Source: an uncultured Clostridia bacterium (GTDB lineage Bacteria > Bacillota > Clostridia > TANB77 > CAG-508). From it: a stretch of 38,376 bases of DNA. This document shows, piece by piece, positions 9,662 through 19,181 of the stretch. The notes beneath the pieces are model-generated. The model ran no database searches. It was not told the DNA's origin and worked only from the letters and a program-made list of their open reading frames with translations. The stretch spans positions 1 through 38,376 of the forward strand of contig CALXHG010000019.1 in NCBI GenBank assembly GCA_944388045.1. Reading direction: 5' to 3'. Both the position numbers and the translations under genes were made by a program. Each line of letters opens with the position of its first letter. The stretch's first letter is position 1.

Positions 9662-12600
9662 TTACTCATCTTTATTTTTCTTGTGGTTATGTATTATTAT
9701 ATATGTAATACCTAATAAAGAAAGTAAGCCTAATCCTGCAAATAGTTTCATGTTACTGTCATCTCCAGTTTTAGGAACTTCTATTTTTTTATTCTCAAAT
9801 GAAAACTCTATTGTTCCATCTTTTTCTTCTACTTGCTTGTCATCTACAAATATTCCTTTGTCATTTATTTCTACTTTTACAACTCTATTAGATAATTCAT
9901 AATCTGTTGGTGCTTTTGTCTCTTTTATATAATATCTACCATATCTTAAGTCTTCAAAAATTGCTGTACCATCTTTTTTATTAGATTGAACTTCTTTTAT
10001 TAATTTAGTGCATTCAAGATCTTCATATATTGCAAAAGTAAATTTATCTTTGATAGTTTCTTTTGTTTCAGAATCCACTTTAATGACTTTTACATTTTTT
10101 AAGATAGGCATATCTTTCATTTCTATTTTTTGAGTATCTTTATCTGTTGTAATAGTAAATTCTATTTCTTCAGTAATTTCGTAACCATAAGGAGCTATTG
10201 TTTCTTTTAGTATGTAAGTTTTTCCCTCTTCAAGACCTTTTACTTGATGAGGCTCTTTAGTAGAAGTCCATTTATCTATTACATTTCCTTCTTTATCTGT
10301 AACTTCTAGTTCTGCTCCTTCAAGTTCTTCCCCTGTTGTTAAATCTGTTTTAGTTACTTCAACTAATTTATCTATCATAACAATTCTTTGTGTTTCTTTA
10401 CTTTCAGTAACTGTAAACTCAATATCAGATGCTTTTACATAGTTTCCAACTGCTAATTCTTCATGCAATATATAAGTTTCATTTTCTTTTAGTCCTTTTA
10501 CTTTATGTGCTTCTTTTTCTGAAATCCACTCATCTATTATATTGCCCTCTTTGTCTAATACTTGTAATTTTGCCCCCTCTATTTCTTTACCAGAAATATC
10601 TTCTTTTGAAACTTCTACTATTTTATCTTTCATTGTAACTTTTTGAATTTCACTTGTATCTTCTACCTTAAACTTTATTTCAGTTGCAATAACATAGCCA
10701 TCTGGGGCAATTTCTTCTTTTAGTGTGTACTCTTTTCCAACTGTTAGTCCCTCTATTTTATGAGTTTCTTCAGTAGAAGTCCATGTATCTATAATATTAC
10801 CTTCACTATCTAAAACAGTTAATTTTGCACCTGGCAATTTTTTATCTCCTGTGATATCAGTTTTAGAAAACTCTATTAATGTAGTATCATTTTCTACATT
10901 TAATTTTTGTTCATACACTTTAGTTATTGTGTCTTTTTGTTCAAATTCAACTTCATATTTTGTTGTATTTAAAACTAATCCATCTAAAGTTTTTATTTCT
11001 TCTATTTCATAAGTTCCTATTGGTAAATCAGTAATTGTAAGTTTACCATCTTTAGTTAGATTATATATCTTTATTTCTTGACCTTGCTCATATATAATAC
11101 TGCCGTCTGCTTTATCAATTATATCTTCTTTTGCTGTTAGCTTAAATTCAATTCCAGATAAGTCTGATAAATCAATTAACGAAGTATCTACATTTTCTCT
11201 TATAGCAATAGTTTTGTCTAATTTTATAGTTCCTGTTGGTTGTTCATTTTTTATAACTATTTCTTTTATAAAATCTCCGTCTTTGTCTGTGTCATAATCT
11301 TTAATGTTCTTGATTTCAAAAGTTACAGGTTTATCTAATTGTAAAAAGCCCTCAGGAATTTTTATTTCTGTTATTTCATAACTTCCAACTGGTAATTTTA
11401 AAGGTGTTGTAACTTCTGCCTTATTATCATTTTCAGAATTATATGAATAATCTGGAATCACAATATTGTCTGCATTTGTTGTAAATGAAGTATATGTTGT
11501 GTTTCCGACTTTTTGAGATATTGTTTCTCCTTTTTTGTATAAAATTTCTTTAGTTGCTCTATCGTATATATCTTCAGTCGCTTTAATTTCAAATGTTGTA
11601 GAATTTAAAGTTACTGGTTTATTTGTTTTTAAATCTTTCTTTATAAGTTTGATATAAGTTTCTAACTGTTCATTATTTACTACTATATGCTTTGTTTTCT
11701 TTGCTATTTCTACAACTTCAGACTCATCTTCTGTAATAGAAAATGTAAAATCAACTGATGTTTCATAATCTGCTGGAGTCTTTGTTTCTTTTACAATATA
11801 CTTGCCAAAAGGTAATTTATTTTGAGTATACGCATCTCCATTTTCATCTGTTGTTATAATTTCATAAGTTGGAGCTATTTTTTGAGCTTCTGCAACTCTT
11901 TTTTCTTCTACTGTTACTAGATTTCCATCTTCATCAATTCCATTCCATACTTCTTCATAAGTGTAACCTTGATCATAAGCTTTTTCTACATCTGCATTTA
12001 ATTTTATTGTAAATTCTGCACCTGCTAATCCAGGAGTTACTCCAGAATTTTCTTTAATTCCAGATTTGAAAATATGAAGTCCCATTTCTTTTACTTTTTC
12101 TAGACTTGTTGTAGTATTAGAAATTATTTCTTCATGTTGATTTTTATAAGTTAAATTAATTTCATATTCTTTTGTATCTAACATATATCCTTTAGGTGCG
12201 ACTTCTTCTTTCACTAGATATTTGCCCAACGGTAAGTTTGTTATATCTTCTGTTGTTCCTTTTTCATTCATAGTTCTTGTTGCAACTAAATCTCCTTTAG
12301 AATAGAATTTTTTTGTTTTAGCTTTATTGTATATATCTTCTTTAGCATATACTTTATATACTGCACCCTCAAAAACTGCATCTCCTTGTGTTACTGAGCC
12401 AGTTTTAATATCTTTTTTAATTATAGATATACTTCCAGTTGGCTCTTTGTCAGTTCTTTCTGCTGATGCAAACACAACTGCTGTATTTTGATCTTTATAT
12501 TTAAGTTCGAATGAATATACCGTATCATCTAATAAGTAACCTTCTGGTGCTTTTGTTTCTTGATAATTATATTTTCCTAATTTTAGTCCTTCTACTTTTA

Positions 12601-13861
12601 TTTCTCCATTATCATCTGTTGTGAATCTATTATCATAATTATCATTCCATATTCTATATTCTGCACCTTTTAAATTTGCTGATTTATCTTCATTTTTCTT
12701 AACTAATGTAAATGTTCCAGTTGGTTCAATATTTACAACTGCTTGAGTTGCTGTTTGATTTACTTTTACCTCTACATTGTAAGATTTATTATCTAAAAGA
12801 TAACCATAAGGAGCAGATATTTCTTTTATTGTATAAGTTCCTTTTTTTAGTTTGTCTAAAGTTATTTTTCCATTTGTTACAGTTACTTCTCTGCTATAAT
12901 TGTTCGGACCTGTAACTTTGAACACAGCTCCTGGAATTAAATCGCCTTCTTTGTTTAATTTTGAAAGTTCCAATTTACCAAAGCTTTCAATTCTCAAGCT
13001 TACACTTAATGTTATTGGATCATTATAAGACAACGAATATAATTGATTTTGAACTCCATCTTGGAACTCAAAAAATACCATTGTATCTTTATCTTCTGTT
13101 CCATCTTTAATCATTCCCCATGATTTAAATTGTGCATCAGTTATTGTGTAATTCTCCAAAGTAGTATTTTCATCTACTAATATAGTCATTGAATTACTTC
13201 CTTTTGAGTGTGTAATTCTAATTCCATTAGTAGTTTTATCTATACTAGGATAACTTGCTAAAACACCATTTGTATCAGTTATTGTTTTACTTTCTCCTGC
13301 TTGAACATTTATTATTGTTCCATCAAAACTTGGTCTAGTTTCTATTTTAGCAATTTCTCTATTTATTTCAGATTTAAAAGCTTCATATTCTGCTTGAATA
13401 CCACTATCTATAAATCTTGCATTGCTTTGACCAAGTATTTCCCATATATATTGTTGTACTAAGGCATATTTCTTTTTATCAGCATTTGATATTCCACCAT
13501 CCACAACATAATCGCCTTTATCACGATACCATCCTAAGTATGCAATTTTACATGCTTTTCTTACATCTGCTTTAACTGGTGTATAATAACTTCCGTTATA
13601 TACTACATCAGTTTTAAAATCAACTCCATGTTCTGCACAGAATACAGTTCTTTTTTCGCCTGTATTGTAATTAATTAATTTTCTTATTATAATTCCATAC
13701 TCTGTATCTGCATTATCTGTAGTTTTAATATAAGAGGCATATTGCCCTCCAACCCATTCGCCTGTTCCAGATGCTGCAAATATAGGCTGTGCTACACTTA
13801 ACATTGTAACTAATAATAAAATACTAGCTAAAATTCTTTTATATTTTAATTTTTTCATCAT
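9662..13861 (-). CDS. cell-wall-anchored thioester / Cna-B repeat adhesin
   Basis: A 1399-residue surface protein. A signal peptide (KRILASILLLVTMLSVAQPIFA) is followed by a thioester domain: FCA with Cys75 and the VQQYIW motif with Gln136 fit the published [YFL]C and Q-x-x-hydrophobic-W signatures. Such domains can bind host surfaces covalently. From about residue 295 to 1355 there are roughly ten Cna-B/SpaA-like modules. Each starts with a Lys-bearing strand such as LELSKLNKEG and ends with an E-bearing strand such as YTIKEISAPYGY, the pattern of isopeptide-stabilised folds. Modules 7-9 are close tandem copies of about 87 residues. The C-terminus has VPKTG (1362-1366), a membrane helix and HNHKKNKDE, a class-A-like sortase signal. 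GGAGG lies before the ATG at 13861. No sortase gene is in the window. The likely role is adhesion, or mating contact for the element. Confidence 0.95.
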   Translation of the reverse strand: MMKKLKYKRILASILLLVTMLSVAQPIFAASGTGEWVGGQYASYIKTTDNADTEYGIIIRKLINYNTGEKRTVFCAEHGVDFKTDVVYNGSYYTPVKADVRKACKIAYLGWYRDKGDYVVDGGISNADKKKYALVQQYIWEILGQSNARFIDSGIQAEYEAFKSEINREIAKIETRPSFDGTIINVQAGESKTITDTNGVLASYPSIDKTTNGIRITHSKGSNSMTILVDENTTLENYTITDAQFKSWGMIKDGTEDKDTMVFFEFQDGVQNQLYSLSYNDPITLSVSLRIESFGKLELSKLNKEGDLIPGAVFKVTGPNNYSREVTVTNGKITLDKLKKGTYTIKEISAPYGYLLDNKSYNVEVKVNQTATQAVVNIEPTGTFTLVKKNEDKSANLKGAEYRIWNDNYDNRFTTDDNGEIKVEGLKLGKYNYQETKAPEGYLLDDTVYSFELKYKDQNTAVVFASAERTDKEPTGSISIIKKDIKTGSVTQGDAVFEGAVYKVYAKEDIYNKAKTKKFYSKGDLVATRTMNEKGTTEDITNLPLGKYLVKEEVAPKGYMLDTKEYEINLTYKNQHEEIISNTTTSLEKVKEMGLHIFKSGIKENSGVTPGLAGAEFTIKLNADVEKAYDQGYTYEEVWNGIDEDGNLVTVEEKRVAEAQKIAPTYEIITTDENGDAYTQNKLPFGKYIVKETKTPADYETSVDFTFSITEDESEVVEIAKKTKHIVVNNEQLETYIKLIKKDLKTNKPVTLNSTTFEIKATEDIYDRATKEILYKKGETISQKVGNTTYTSFTTNADNIVIPDYSYNSENDNKAEVTTPLKLPVGSYEITEIKIPEGFLQLDKPVTFEIKNIKDYDTDKDGDFIKEIVIKNEQPTGTIKLDKTIAIRENVDTSLIDLSDLSGIEFKLTAKEDIIDKADGSIIYEQGQEIKIYNLTKDGKLTITDLPIGTYEIEEIKTLDGLVLNTTKYEVEFEQKDTITKVYEQKLNVENDTTLIEFSKTDITGDKKLPGAKLTVLDSEGNIIDTWTSTEETHKIEGLTVGKEYTLKEEIAPDGYVIATEIKFKVEDTSEIQKVTMKDKIVEVSKEDISGKEIEGAKLQVLDKEGNIIDEWISEKEAHKVKGLKENETYILHEELAVGNYVKASDIEFTVTESKETQRIVMIDKLVEVTKTDLTTGEELEGAELEVTDKEGNVIDKWTSTKEPHQVKGLEEGKTYILKETIAPYGYEITEEIEFTITTDKDTQKIEMKDMPILKNVKVIKVDSETKETIKDKFTFAIYEDLECTKLIKEVQSNKKDGTAIFEDLRYGRYYIKETKAPTDYELSNRVVKVEINDKGIFVDDKQVEEKDGTIEFSFENKKIEVPKTGDDSNMKLFAGLGLLSLLGITYIIIHNHKKNKDE

Positions 13862-13883
13862 ATAAAATCCTCCTTTTTTGCAT

Positions 13884-13911
13884 AAAAAAAGAACAAGTTT
13901 TATACTTGCTC
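13884..13911 (-). terminator. intrinsic terminator between the Cys-rich protein gene and the adhesin gene
   Basis: An 8-bp stem (GAGCAAGT with ACTTGTTC, one G-T pair) with a 5-base loop is followed on the minus strand by seven T. It lies about 19 bp after the stop of the upstream gene. Only about 10 bp separate its T-run from the adhesin ribosome site (AGGAGG), so no promoter fits between them. Confidence 0.85.
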
Positions 13912-13929
13912 CTCAAAAATATTTATTTT

Positions 13930-14619
13930 TTATCTTTTATAGTAATTTAAAGTCCATTTTCCACAATACGGACAGCTCCATGTTTCATACCCATAGGGAC
14001 ATAATTTGTAATATTCATCTGATGTTATTTCTCCATTATGTACTTGATCGCTATAAGTGTTTATTAAATTATCATAATAACCAACCGCTTCGTCATAGCT
14101 ATTAAACCATAAATTAGAATTGCCTACACCAACTCCATGTTTTGTATCAGTACATTTAGGTTTATCTTGTACTTTATCCTCATTCTTATTTGCTTGAATG
14201 TCATCTTTAGGCTTTTCTTCTTTCTTCGTATCATTTTTAGGGGTATCTACTTTGCTAGTAACTTGAGTTGGCTTTTTTGTTTCTGTTTGTTTTGGACTTT
14301 CAACTATTTTTTCTTGTGTGCTTTTATTATTTTCTTTTTGTTCCTCATTTTTATTTTCTTGGGTTTCTATCTTTGTATTTGCATTAGTATCTTCTTGCAC
14401 CAATTTCTCTTGATTATCTTGATTTATATTTGCATTTTCTATAACATTTGCTTCTGTTTTTTGAATTTCATTAGTTGAATTTATTTCATTTACAAACTCA
14501 TTTTCAAACTCAATACTATTTTTATTTTGATTATCTATAACTTGATTAACTATTAAAGCCGTTATAATTAATGCTATTACTAGAGCTAAAATTACAATTA
14601 CTATTTTTCTTTTCTTCAT
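13930..14619 (-). CDS. membrane-anchored protein with Cys-rich C-terminal domain
   Basis: A 229-residue protein of unknown family. An N-terminal membrane helix (IVIVILALVIALIITALIV) is followed by about 115 residues of Asn/Lys/Glu/Thr-rich linker. A compact C-terminal domain has five cysteines: one in PKCTDTKHG and CPYGYETW/CPYC near the end, which looks like a zinc or disulfide module rich in Tyr and Trp. The start is the ATG at 14619, nine bases after AAGGAG; two earlier ATGs sit on or too near that site. The topology suggests a C-terminus outside the membrane, reaching across the wall. It directly precedes the sortase-anchored adhesin, so a role in surface display or mating contact is plausible but unproven. 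Confidence 0.75.
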   Translation of the reverse strand: MKKRKIVIVILALVIALIITALIVNQVIDNQNKNSIEFENEFVNEINSTNEIQKTEANVIENANINQDNQEKLVQEDTNANTKIETQENKNEEQKENNKSTQEKIVESPKQTETKKPTQVTSKVDTPKNDTKKEEKPKDDIQANKNEDKVQDKPKCTDTKHGVGVGNSNLWFNSYDEAVGYYDNLINTYSDQVHNGEITSDEYYKLCPYGYETWSCPYCGKWTLNYYKR

Positions 14620-14770
14620 ACTCATCATCTCCTTATGCCTTAATTATACTTCTTAAAAAGCTAAGTTCAAGTGTATAAATAAATATAAATAAAATAATTA
14701 AATAAATTATTATTCTTTTAGTTTGTAATATAGTATGTATTTGAAAGGGTTTGTAAGGGAAAACTTTGTA

Positions 14771-14819
14771 ATGTGTTCACACATAAAGGTTGTATCTTTA
14801 TTAAATATGTTCACACACA
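14771..14819. promoter_or_regulatory. paired TGTTCACACA sites next to parB (candidate parS/operator)
   Basis: The 10-mer TGTTCACACA occurs at 14774-14783 and again at 14808-14817, 34 bp apart and directly after the parB stop codon. The first copy lies in the near-palindrome ATGTGTTCACACAT. Centromere sites of ParABS systems often lie beside the par genes, and the half-site loosely resembles TGTTTCAC of the chromosomal parS. Binding by this ParB is an inference. Confidence 0.4.
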
Positions 14820-15779
14820 TTATCTAGCATTTCTTTCCTGTTTTAATCTTTCTCTCTTGTTATGTTCTTCCACACATTGAATAATAAAATCTTCTACTTT
14901 ACCAGATTCTTTTATTTTTTGTGGTATATATTTATCTATTCTTTCATTGTGTATTTTGATAAATTCTTTTTGATTAGGTTTTTCTTGACCTAAAATTTCT
15001 TCTATTTTTTCTTCTGTTAATTTTCCTTCTTGTTCAAGTTTTTTTAGTCTTATTGCTTGACTTAATGAGGGTGTAACTTCATCAAACTCAAATATATTTT
15101 GTACTACATATTGGTTATCTTCACTTAAATATGAAAGTTCTACTGCTGGTCTAAAAGCAATTCTTTTTAAGTCTACTTGTTCTAAAAGCTCTGGAATAAG
15201 ATGTGTTAGACGAATATATCTTCTTATTTGTTCTGCACTTTCATTATTTTGCTCTCCTAACAGTCTTACAGATGTTTTTCCTTTTAACTTCTCCACCATT
15301 GGTGTAGAAGTTTCATCTTCTAATAAATCTACTCTTTTTCCTTGGTGTCGCATTGCTTCAAGTTTCATTTTATATGCAAATGCTTTTTCACTAGGCAATA
15401 TTTCTTCTCTTTGTATATTACTATCTACCATAAGAATTGTAGCCTCATCATCTGATAAATCTTTTACAATAGATCTTATCTGTTTTACTCCTGCTAACTC
15501 ACAAGCTCTTTTTCTTCTATGTCCAGAAATCATTTCATAAGTTCCATTTTCTTTTGCTCTAACAATTACAGGCAATATAACTCCATACTGTTTTATACTT
15601 TTTACCATTTCTTCCATTTTATCGTCATCATTAACTTTAAAAGGATGATTTGGAAAATCTGATATTTTACTAATATCAATTTCTTCTACTTTTTCTGCTT
15701 TTTCATAATCTCTTTGAGCTTGATTTGTAAATAGGTCATCTAATTTTGGAAGTTTCATTTCGTGTCCTTGTTCTTTCAT
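14820..15779 (-). CDS. parB: ParB-family partition protein
   Basis: A 319-residue ParB/Spo0J-type DNA-binding CTPase-fold protein. The N-terminal ParB domain shows ISDFPNHPFKVNDDDKMEEM, the segment GVILPVIVRA and the box II motif SGHRRKRACELAG, which binds nucleotide in this family. An HTH region and a charged C-terminus follow. The ATG at 15779 has AGGAGG nine bases upstream and overlaps parA by 44 bp. An alternative ATG at 15758 (MKLPKLDDLF) has AAGGA at good spacing, so the exact start is open. With ParA it would segregate or stabilise the element when it replicates outside the chromosome. Confidence 0.93.
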   Translation of the reverse strand: MKEQGHEMKLPKLDDLFTNQAQRDYEKAEKVEEIDISKISDFPNHPFKVNDDDKMEEMVKSIKQYGVILPVIVRAKENGTYEMISGHRRKRACELAGVKQIRSIVKDLSDDEATILMVDSNIQREEILPSEKAFAYKMKLEAMRHQGKRVDLLEDETSTPMVEKLKGKTSVRLLGEQNNESAEQIRRYIRLTHLIPELLEQVDLKRIAFRPAVELSYLSEDNQYVVQNIFEFDEVTPSLSQAIRLKKLEQEGKLTEEKIEEILGQEKPNQKEFIKIHNERIDKYIPQKIKESGKVEDFIIQCVEEHNKRERLKQERNAR

Positions 15780-16554
15780 CTTCTAAAACCTCCTTTGCTA
15801 ATTCTTTATAACTTAAAGCTACTGGACTATTTTTATCAAACTCAAAAATACTTTTGCCAGTAGATGTGGATTTTGCCGTGTTCACAGCTTTTGGAATTTC
15901 TGTATTATATATTTTTACATATTGTCCATAATTATTATTTACTGTATCTCTTACTTGTTTCGACAAATTAGTCCTTTTGTCTACAAGTGTTAACAATACT
16001 CCACCTATCTTTAAATTAGGATTTATTTGTTTATGAATTCTACTTACAGTTTTCAATAAATGTCCCATTCCTTTTGCTGCTAAATATTCTCCTTGAACTG
16101 GAATTATAATTTTATCACTACAAGCTAGAGCATTTATTGTTATCATTCCTAAACTGGGCATACAATCAATTAAGATATAGTCATAATTATCTTTTATGTC
16201 TCTTATTGAATTTTTAAGTGTAAACTCTCTACTCATTGCATTTACAAGTGAAAATTCTATTGCTGATAAATCTAAATTAGCAGGAATTAAATCTATTCCT
16301 TCTTTATGATGAATAATAGCTTTTTCTGCATCTACTTCATTATCATATATAGTATCAGACATTAGAGTAGCAATGGTATTTTGCAATTTGTCTTGGTCAT
16401 AGTATCCCATACAAGTAGTTAAATCACCTTGAGGATCTGCATCAATAAGTAGAACTTTATTTCCTTGCTTTCTTAAAGCAACACCTAAAGAAAAAGTGGT
16501 TGTAGTTTTGCCTACACCACCTTTCTGATTTGCTATTGCAATTATTTCACTCAT
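15736..16554 (-). CDS. parA: ParA-family partition ATPase
   Basis: A 272-residue deviant-Walker ATPase. The N-terminus MSEIIAIANQKGGVGKTT carries the signature lysine and P-loop (residues 10-18). LLIDADPQGDLT is the switch I/A' region, and YDYILIDCMPSLG is the Walker B-like segment. The start at 16554 is seven bases after AAGGAG, while the upstream in-frame ATG at 16575 would sit before that site. It overlaps the end of the 205-residue gene by 8 bp and the start of parB by 44 bp, so the three genes form a tight operon. It probably moves ParB-bound element DNA. It belongs to the plasmid/ICE type rather than the chromosomal Soj, given its gene neighbours. Confidence 0.95.
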   Translation of the reverse strand: MSEIIAIANQKGGVGKTTTTFSLGVALRKQGNKVLLIDADPQGDLTTCMGYYDQDKLQNTIATLMSDTIYDNEVDAEKAIIHHKEGIDLIPANLDLSAIEFSLVNAMSREFTLKNSIRDIKDNYDYILIDCMPSLGMITINALACSDKIIIPVQGEYLAAKGMGHLLKTVSRIHKQINPNLKIGGVLLTLVDKRTNLSKQVRDTVNNNYGQYVKIYNTEIPKAVNTAKSTSTGKSIFEFDKNSPVALSYKELAKEVLEDERTRTRNETSKIR

Positions 16555-17164
16555 TGACATTCTCCTTTTCTTCATTTTCTATACTATTTCTAAAGCTAAC
16601 AAACTGCTCATATAATTCGTGATTTTGTATATCTTCTACATATTCTTCTGCATTTTCTACAAAATCTTTAATATTTTCATTTATAATAATGCAAATATCT
16701 TTATAGCTTGGTGCTTCATAAAGTTCTTCAAAAATCAATGTCAGAGTTTCTGCTATTTCTTCCTCTAAATCTACCATATAATATAAATTTCTACACATTT
16801 CTGGAATTTCTTGTTTAAAACAATGTTTTATTTCATCTGATGATAGCATTTGATATAGTAATGTATATAGACTATCTTCAGAAATTTGAGCAAAATGTAA
16901 AGAGTTTCTTAATCTATCTTGTGCCATTTTTATTTTTCTCATATCTTCTTCTGTTTTATTTTCTTTAAATAGAAGATTTCTTATTGTATCCATATCAGGA
17001 TCCATATAATTTTCATATTTAATACAATCCTTAATTGTATTTATTAACATTGCCTTTATTGTCTCATGCAATGTCCTTTCATCTAATCCTTCTAAAGCTC
17101 CCTCATTTAAAAGTTCATCTTGAACTTCGTATTTTCTTTCAAAATCATAAATTGTTTTTTTCAT
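16547..17164 (-). CDS. hypothetical acidic protein heading the parAB operon
   Basis: A 205-residue acidic, mostly helical protein (MKKTIYDFERKYEVQDELLN at the start; GLDERTLHETIKAMLINTIK in the first quarter). It has no membrane segment or recognised catalytic motif. AGGAGG precedes the ATG, and the 3' end overlaps parA by 8 bp. Its position suggests a part in replication control, partition or regulation of the element, but I do not recognise the family. A terminator-like hairpin lies 38 bp upstream and may act as an attenuator. Confidence 0.8.
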   Translation of the reverse strand: MKKTIYDFERKYEVQDELLNEGALEGLDERTLHETIKAMLINTIKDCIKYENYMDPDMDTIRNLLFKENKTEEDMRKIKMAQDRLRNSLHFAQISEDSLYTLLYQMLSSDEIKHCFKQEIPEMCRNLYYMVDLEEEIAETLTLIFEELYEAPSYKDICIIINENIKDFVENAEEYVEDIQNHELYEQFVSFRNSIENEEKENVNE

Positions 17165-17200
17165 CTACTTTTACCTCCTTAAAATTATTTTTGAGGCAAT

Positions 17201-17234
17201 AAAAAAGAAGCTAACTTATTTCTAAATTAACTTC
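17201..17234 (-). terminator. intrinsic terminator / possible attenuator before the par operon
   Basis: An 11-bp stem (17207-17217 with 17224-17234, two G-T pairs, 6-base loop) is followed on the minus strand by six T. It lies only 38 bp before the start codon of the first par-operon gene. It either ends transcripts from lysS or attenuates the operon's own leader. Confidence 0.7.
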
Positions 17235-17498
17235 TATATGTTAGATATTATTTCAATAACTACATTTTCTATTTTTATTTTGTATTTATTACAGTTATTA
17301 ACTTATAAAAACTCTTTAAAAGCCTTTAAATCTCTTTAAATTTTTACAGCTATTTTACAGCTACTAGAATAAATTTATTAAAATTCATTAATTTTTATTA
17401 GATTTTCCTATTCTTTTTATATTGTCTATAACTCGCTATTTGCAACATATTAAGAGTTTTTAGTATTTATTAAGATTTATTTTTAATTTGCTAATGTT
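17235..17498. other. intergenic junction between element and lysS, with helically phased repeats
   Basis: No gene is visible here. Three CTTTAAA copies are spaced exactly 10 bp apart (17314-17320, 17324-17330, 17334-17340). They are followed by TTTACAGCTA twice, 11 bp apart (17343-17352, 17354-17363). Such phased direct repeats are typical of operators, iterons or integrase arm sites. A weak minus-strand promoter candidate TTGCAA-18-TATAAA lies at 17416-17445, reading towards the par operon. The boundary between chromosome and mobile element is probably in or near this stretch. Confidence 0.45.
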
Positions 17499-19007
17499 CT
17501 ATGCCAATGGTTTCATTGTTGGGAATAATAATACATCTCTAATTGATACAGAATCTGTTAATAGCATTACAAGTCTATCTATACCAATTCCTAGTCCTCC
17601 TGTTGGTGGCATACCATATTCAAGTGCATTTATATAATCTTCATCCATCATTCCTGCTTCATCATCACCATTTTCTCTAGCTTTTATTTCTTCTTTAAAT
17701 CTTTCATATTGGTCAATTGGGTCATTTAATTCTGAAAATGCGTTTCCATATTCTCTTCCACCTATAAATGCCTCAAATCTTTCTGTTAATCTTGAATCAT
17801 TTTTGCATTTTTTTGCAAGTGGTGAAATTTCTATTGGATAATCATATATAAATGTTGGTTGTATTAATGTTTGTTCAACATATTCGTCGAAAAATAAGCT
17901 TATTATATTTCCTCTTGTTTCTTTTCCTGCTGGAATTTCTATTTTTCTTTCTTTTGCAAGTGCAACTGCTTCTTCGTCTGTATTAATTGTATTAAAATCT
18001 ATTCCAGTTACTTCTTTTATACTGTCTATCATGCTTATTCTTTTCCATTTTCCACCAAGTTCTATTTCTGTTCCTTGATATGTTATTTTTGTTGTTCCAC
18101 AAACTTTTTGACTACATCTTTGGAAAATTTCTTCTGTTATATCCATCATGTCATGATAATTTGCATATGCTTCATATAATTCTATTGTAGTAAATTCTGG
18201 ATTGTGTCTTATGTCCATTCCTTCATTCCTAAATATTCTTCCCATTTCATATACTTTATCATATCCACCAACAATTAGTCTTTTTAAATTTAATTCTGTT
18301 GCTATTCTTAAATACATTGGTATATTTAATGTGTTGTGGTGCGTAATGAATGGTCTTGCTGTTGCTCCTCCAGATATTGTGTTTAATACAGGTGTTTCAA
18401 CTTCTAAATATCCTTTTTCATCTAATAGATTTCTTATTTCACTAATTATTTGGCTTCTTTTTATAAATGTTTCTTTTACTTCTGGATTCATTATTAAGTC
18501 TACATATCTTTGTCTATATCTTAAATCTACATCTTTTAGTCCATGGAATTTTTCTGGAAGTGGTCTTAATGATTTAGAAAGTAATGTTACTTCTTTTGCA
18601 TGTACAGATATTTCTTCTGTTCTTGTTTTAAATACAAATCCTGTTATTCCTATTATATCTCCTATATCCCATGTTTTAAATTCTTTATATGCTTCTTCTC
18701 CTAAATCATTAATACTTACATAACTTTGAATTTTTTCATCACTATCTAATATAGTGCAAAATGATGCTTTTCCCATTATTCTTTTTGCTATTATTCTTCC
18801 TGCAACAGATACATCTTTTTGTTCAAATTTTTCGTAATTTGCTTTTATTTCTCCTGCTGAGTTTGTTCTATTGTATTTTGTTATTTCATATGGATTTTTT
18901 CCTTGTTCTTGTAATTCTCTTAATTTGTCTTTTCTTATTTGTATTAAATGATTTTCGTCTAGTTCTACATTTTGATTATTTTCATTTTCTTGCATATTAA
19001 ATTCCAT
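17499..19007 (-). CDS. lysS: lysyl-tRNA synthetase (class II)
   Basis: A 502-residue cytoplasmic enzyme that charges tRNA-Lys with lysine using ATP. The N-terminal OB-fold anticodon-binding domain ([19 protein letters not shown]) is followed by the class II catalytic core. Motif 2 is [15 protein letters not shown] and motif 3 is [12 protein letters not shown], both intact, and the end is the usual LLFPTMKPL. The length is normal. The ATG at 19007 is only one base after AAAGGA; the in-frame ATG at 18995 may be the real start and would remove four residues. This is a core chromosomal gene and marks the host side of the element junction. Confidence 0.98.
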   Translation of the reverse strand: MEFNMQENENNQNVELDENHLIQIRKDKLRELQEQGKNPYEITKYNRTNSAGEIKANYEKFEQKDVSVAGRIIAKRIMGKASFCTILDSDEKIQSYVSINDLGEEAYKEFKTWDIGDIIGITGFVFKTRTEEISVHAKEVTLLSKSLRPLPEKFHGLKDVDLRYRQRYVDLIMNPEVKETFIKRSQIISEIRNLLDEKGYLEVETPVLNTISGGATARPFITHHNTLNIPMYLRIATELNLKRLIVGGYDKVYEMGRIFRNEGMDIRHNPEFTTIELYEAYANYHDMMDITEEIFQRCSQKVCGTTKITYQGTEIELGGKWKRISMIDSIKEVTGIDFNTINTDEEAVALAKERKIEIPAGKETRGNIISLFFDEYVEQTLIQPTFIYDYPIEISPLAKKCKNDSRLTERFEAFIGGREYGNAFSELNDPIDQYERFKEEIKARENGDDEAGMMDEDYINALEYGMPPTGGLGIGIDRLVMLLTDSVSIRDVLLFPTMKPLA

Positions 19008-19181
19008 TCCTTTCTATTTTCTAAATTCATACTTCTTTAAATTTTTTATTTTTTAATAAATTTACATTTATAAAAATAAATATTTTTTGTTACTTTTGTT
19101 ATTTTCCTTCATATGTAAGTATTATATTACATTTTATTTATAAAATCAAGTATTCAATATTATTCTGCTTTTTAAACAAAT

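Noticed and set aside
18202..18723. 173-codon plus-strand frame opposite lysS
   Set aside because: Antisense shadow of an unambiguous lysyl-tRNA synthetase.
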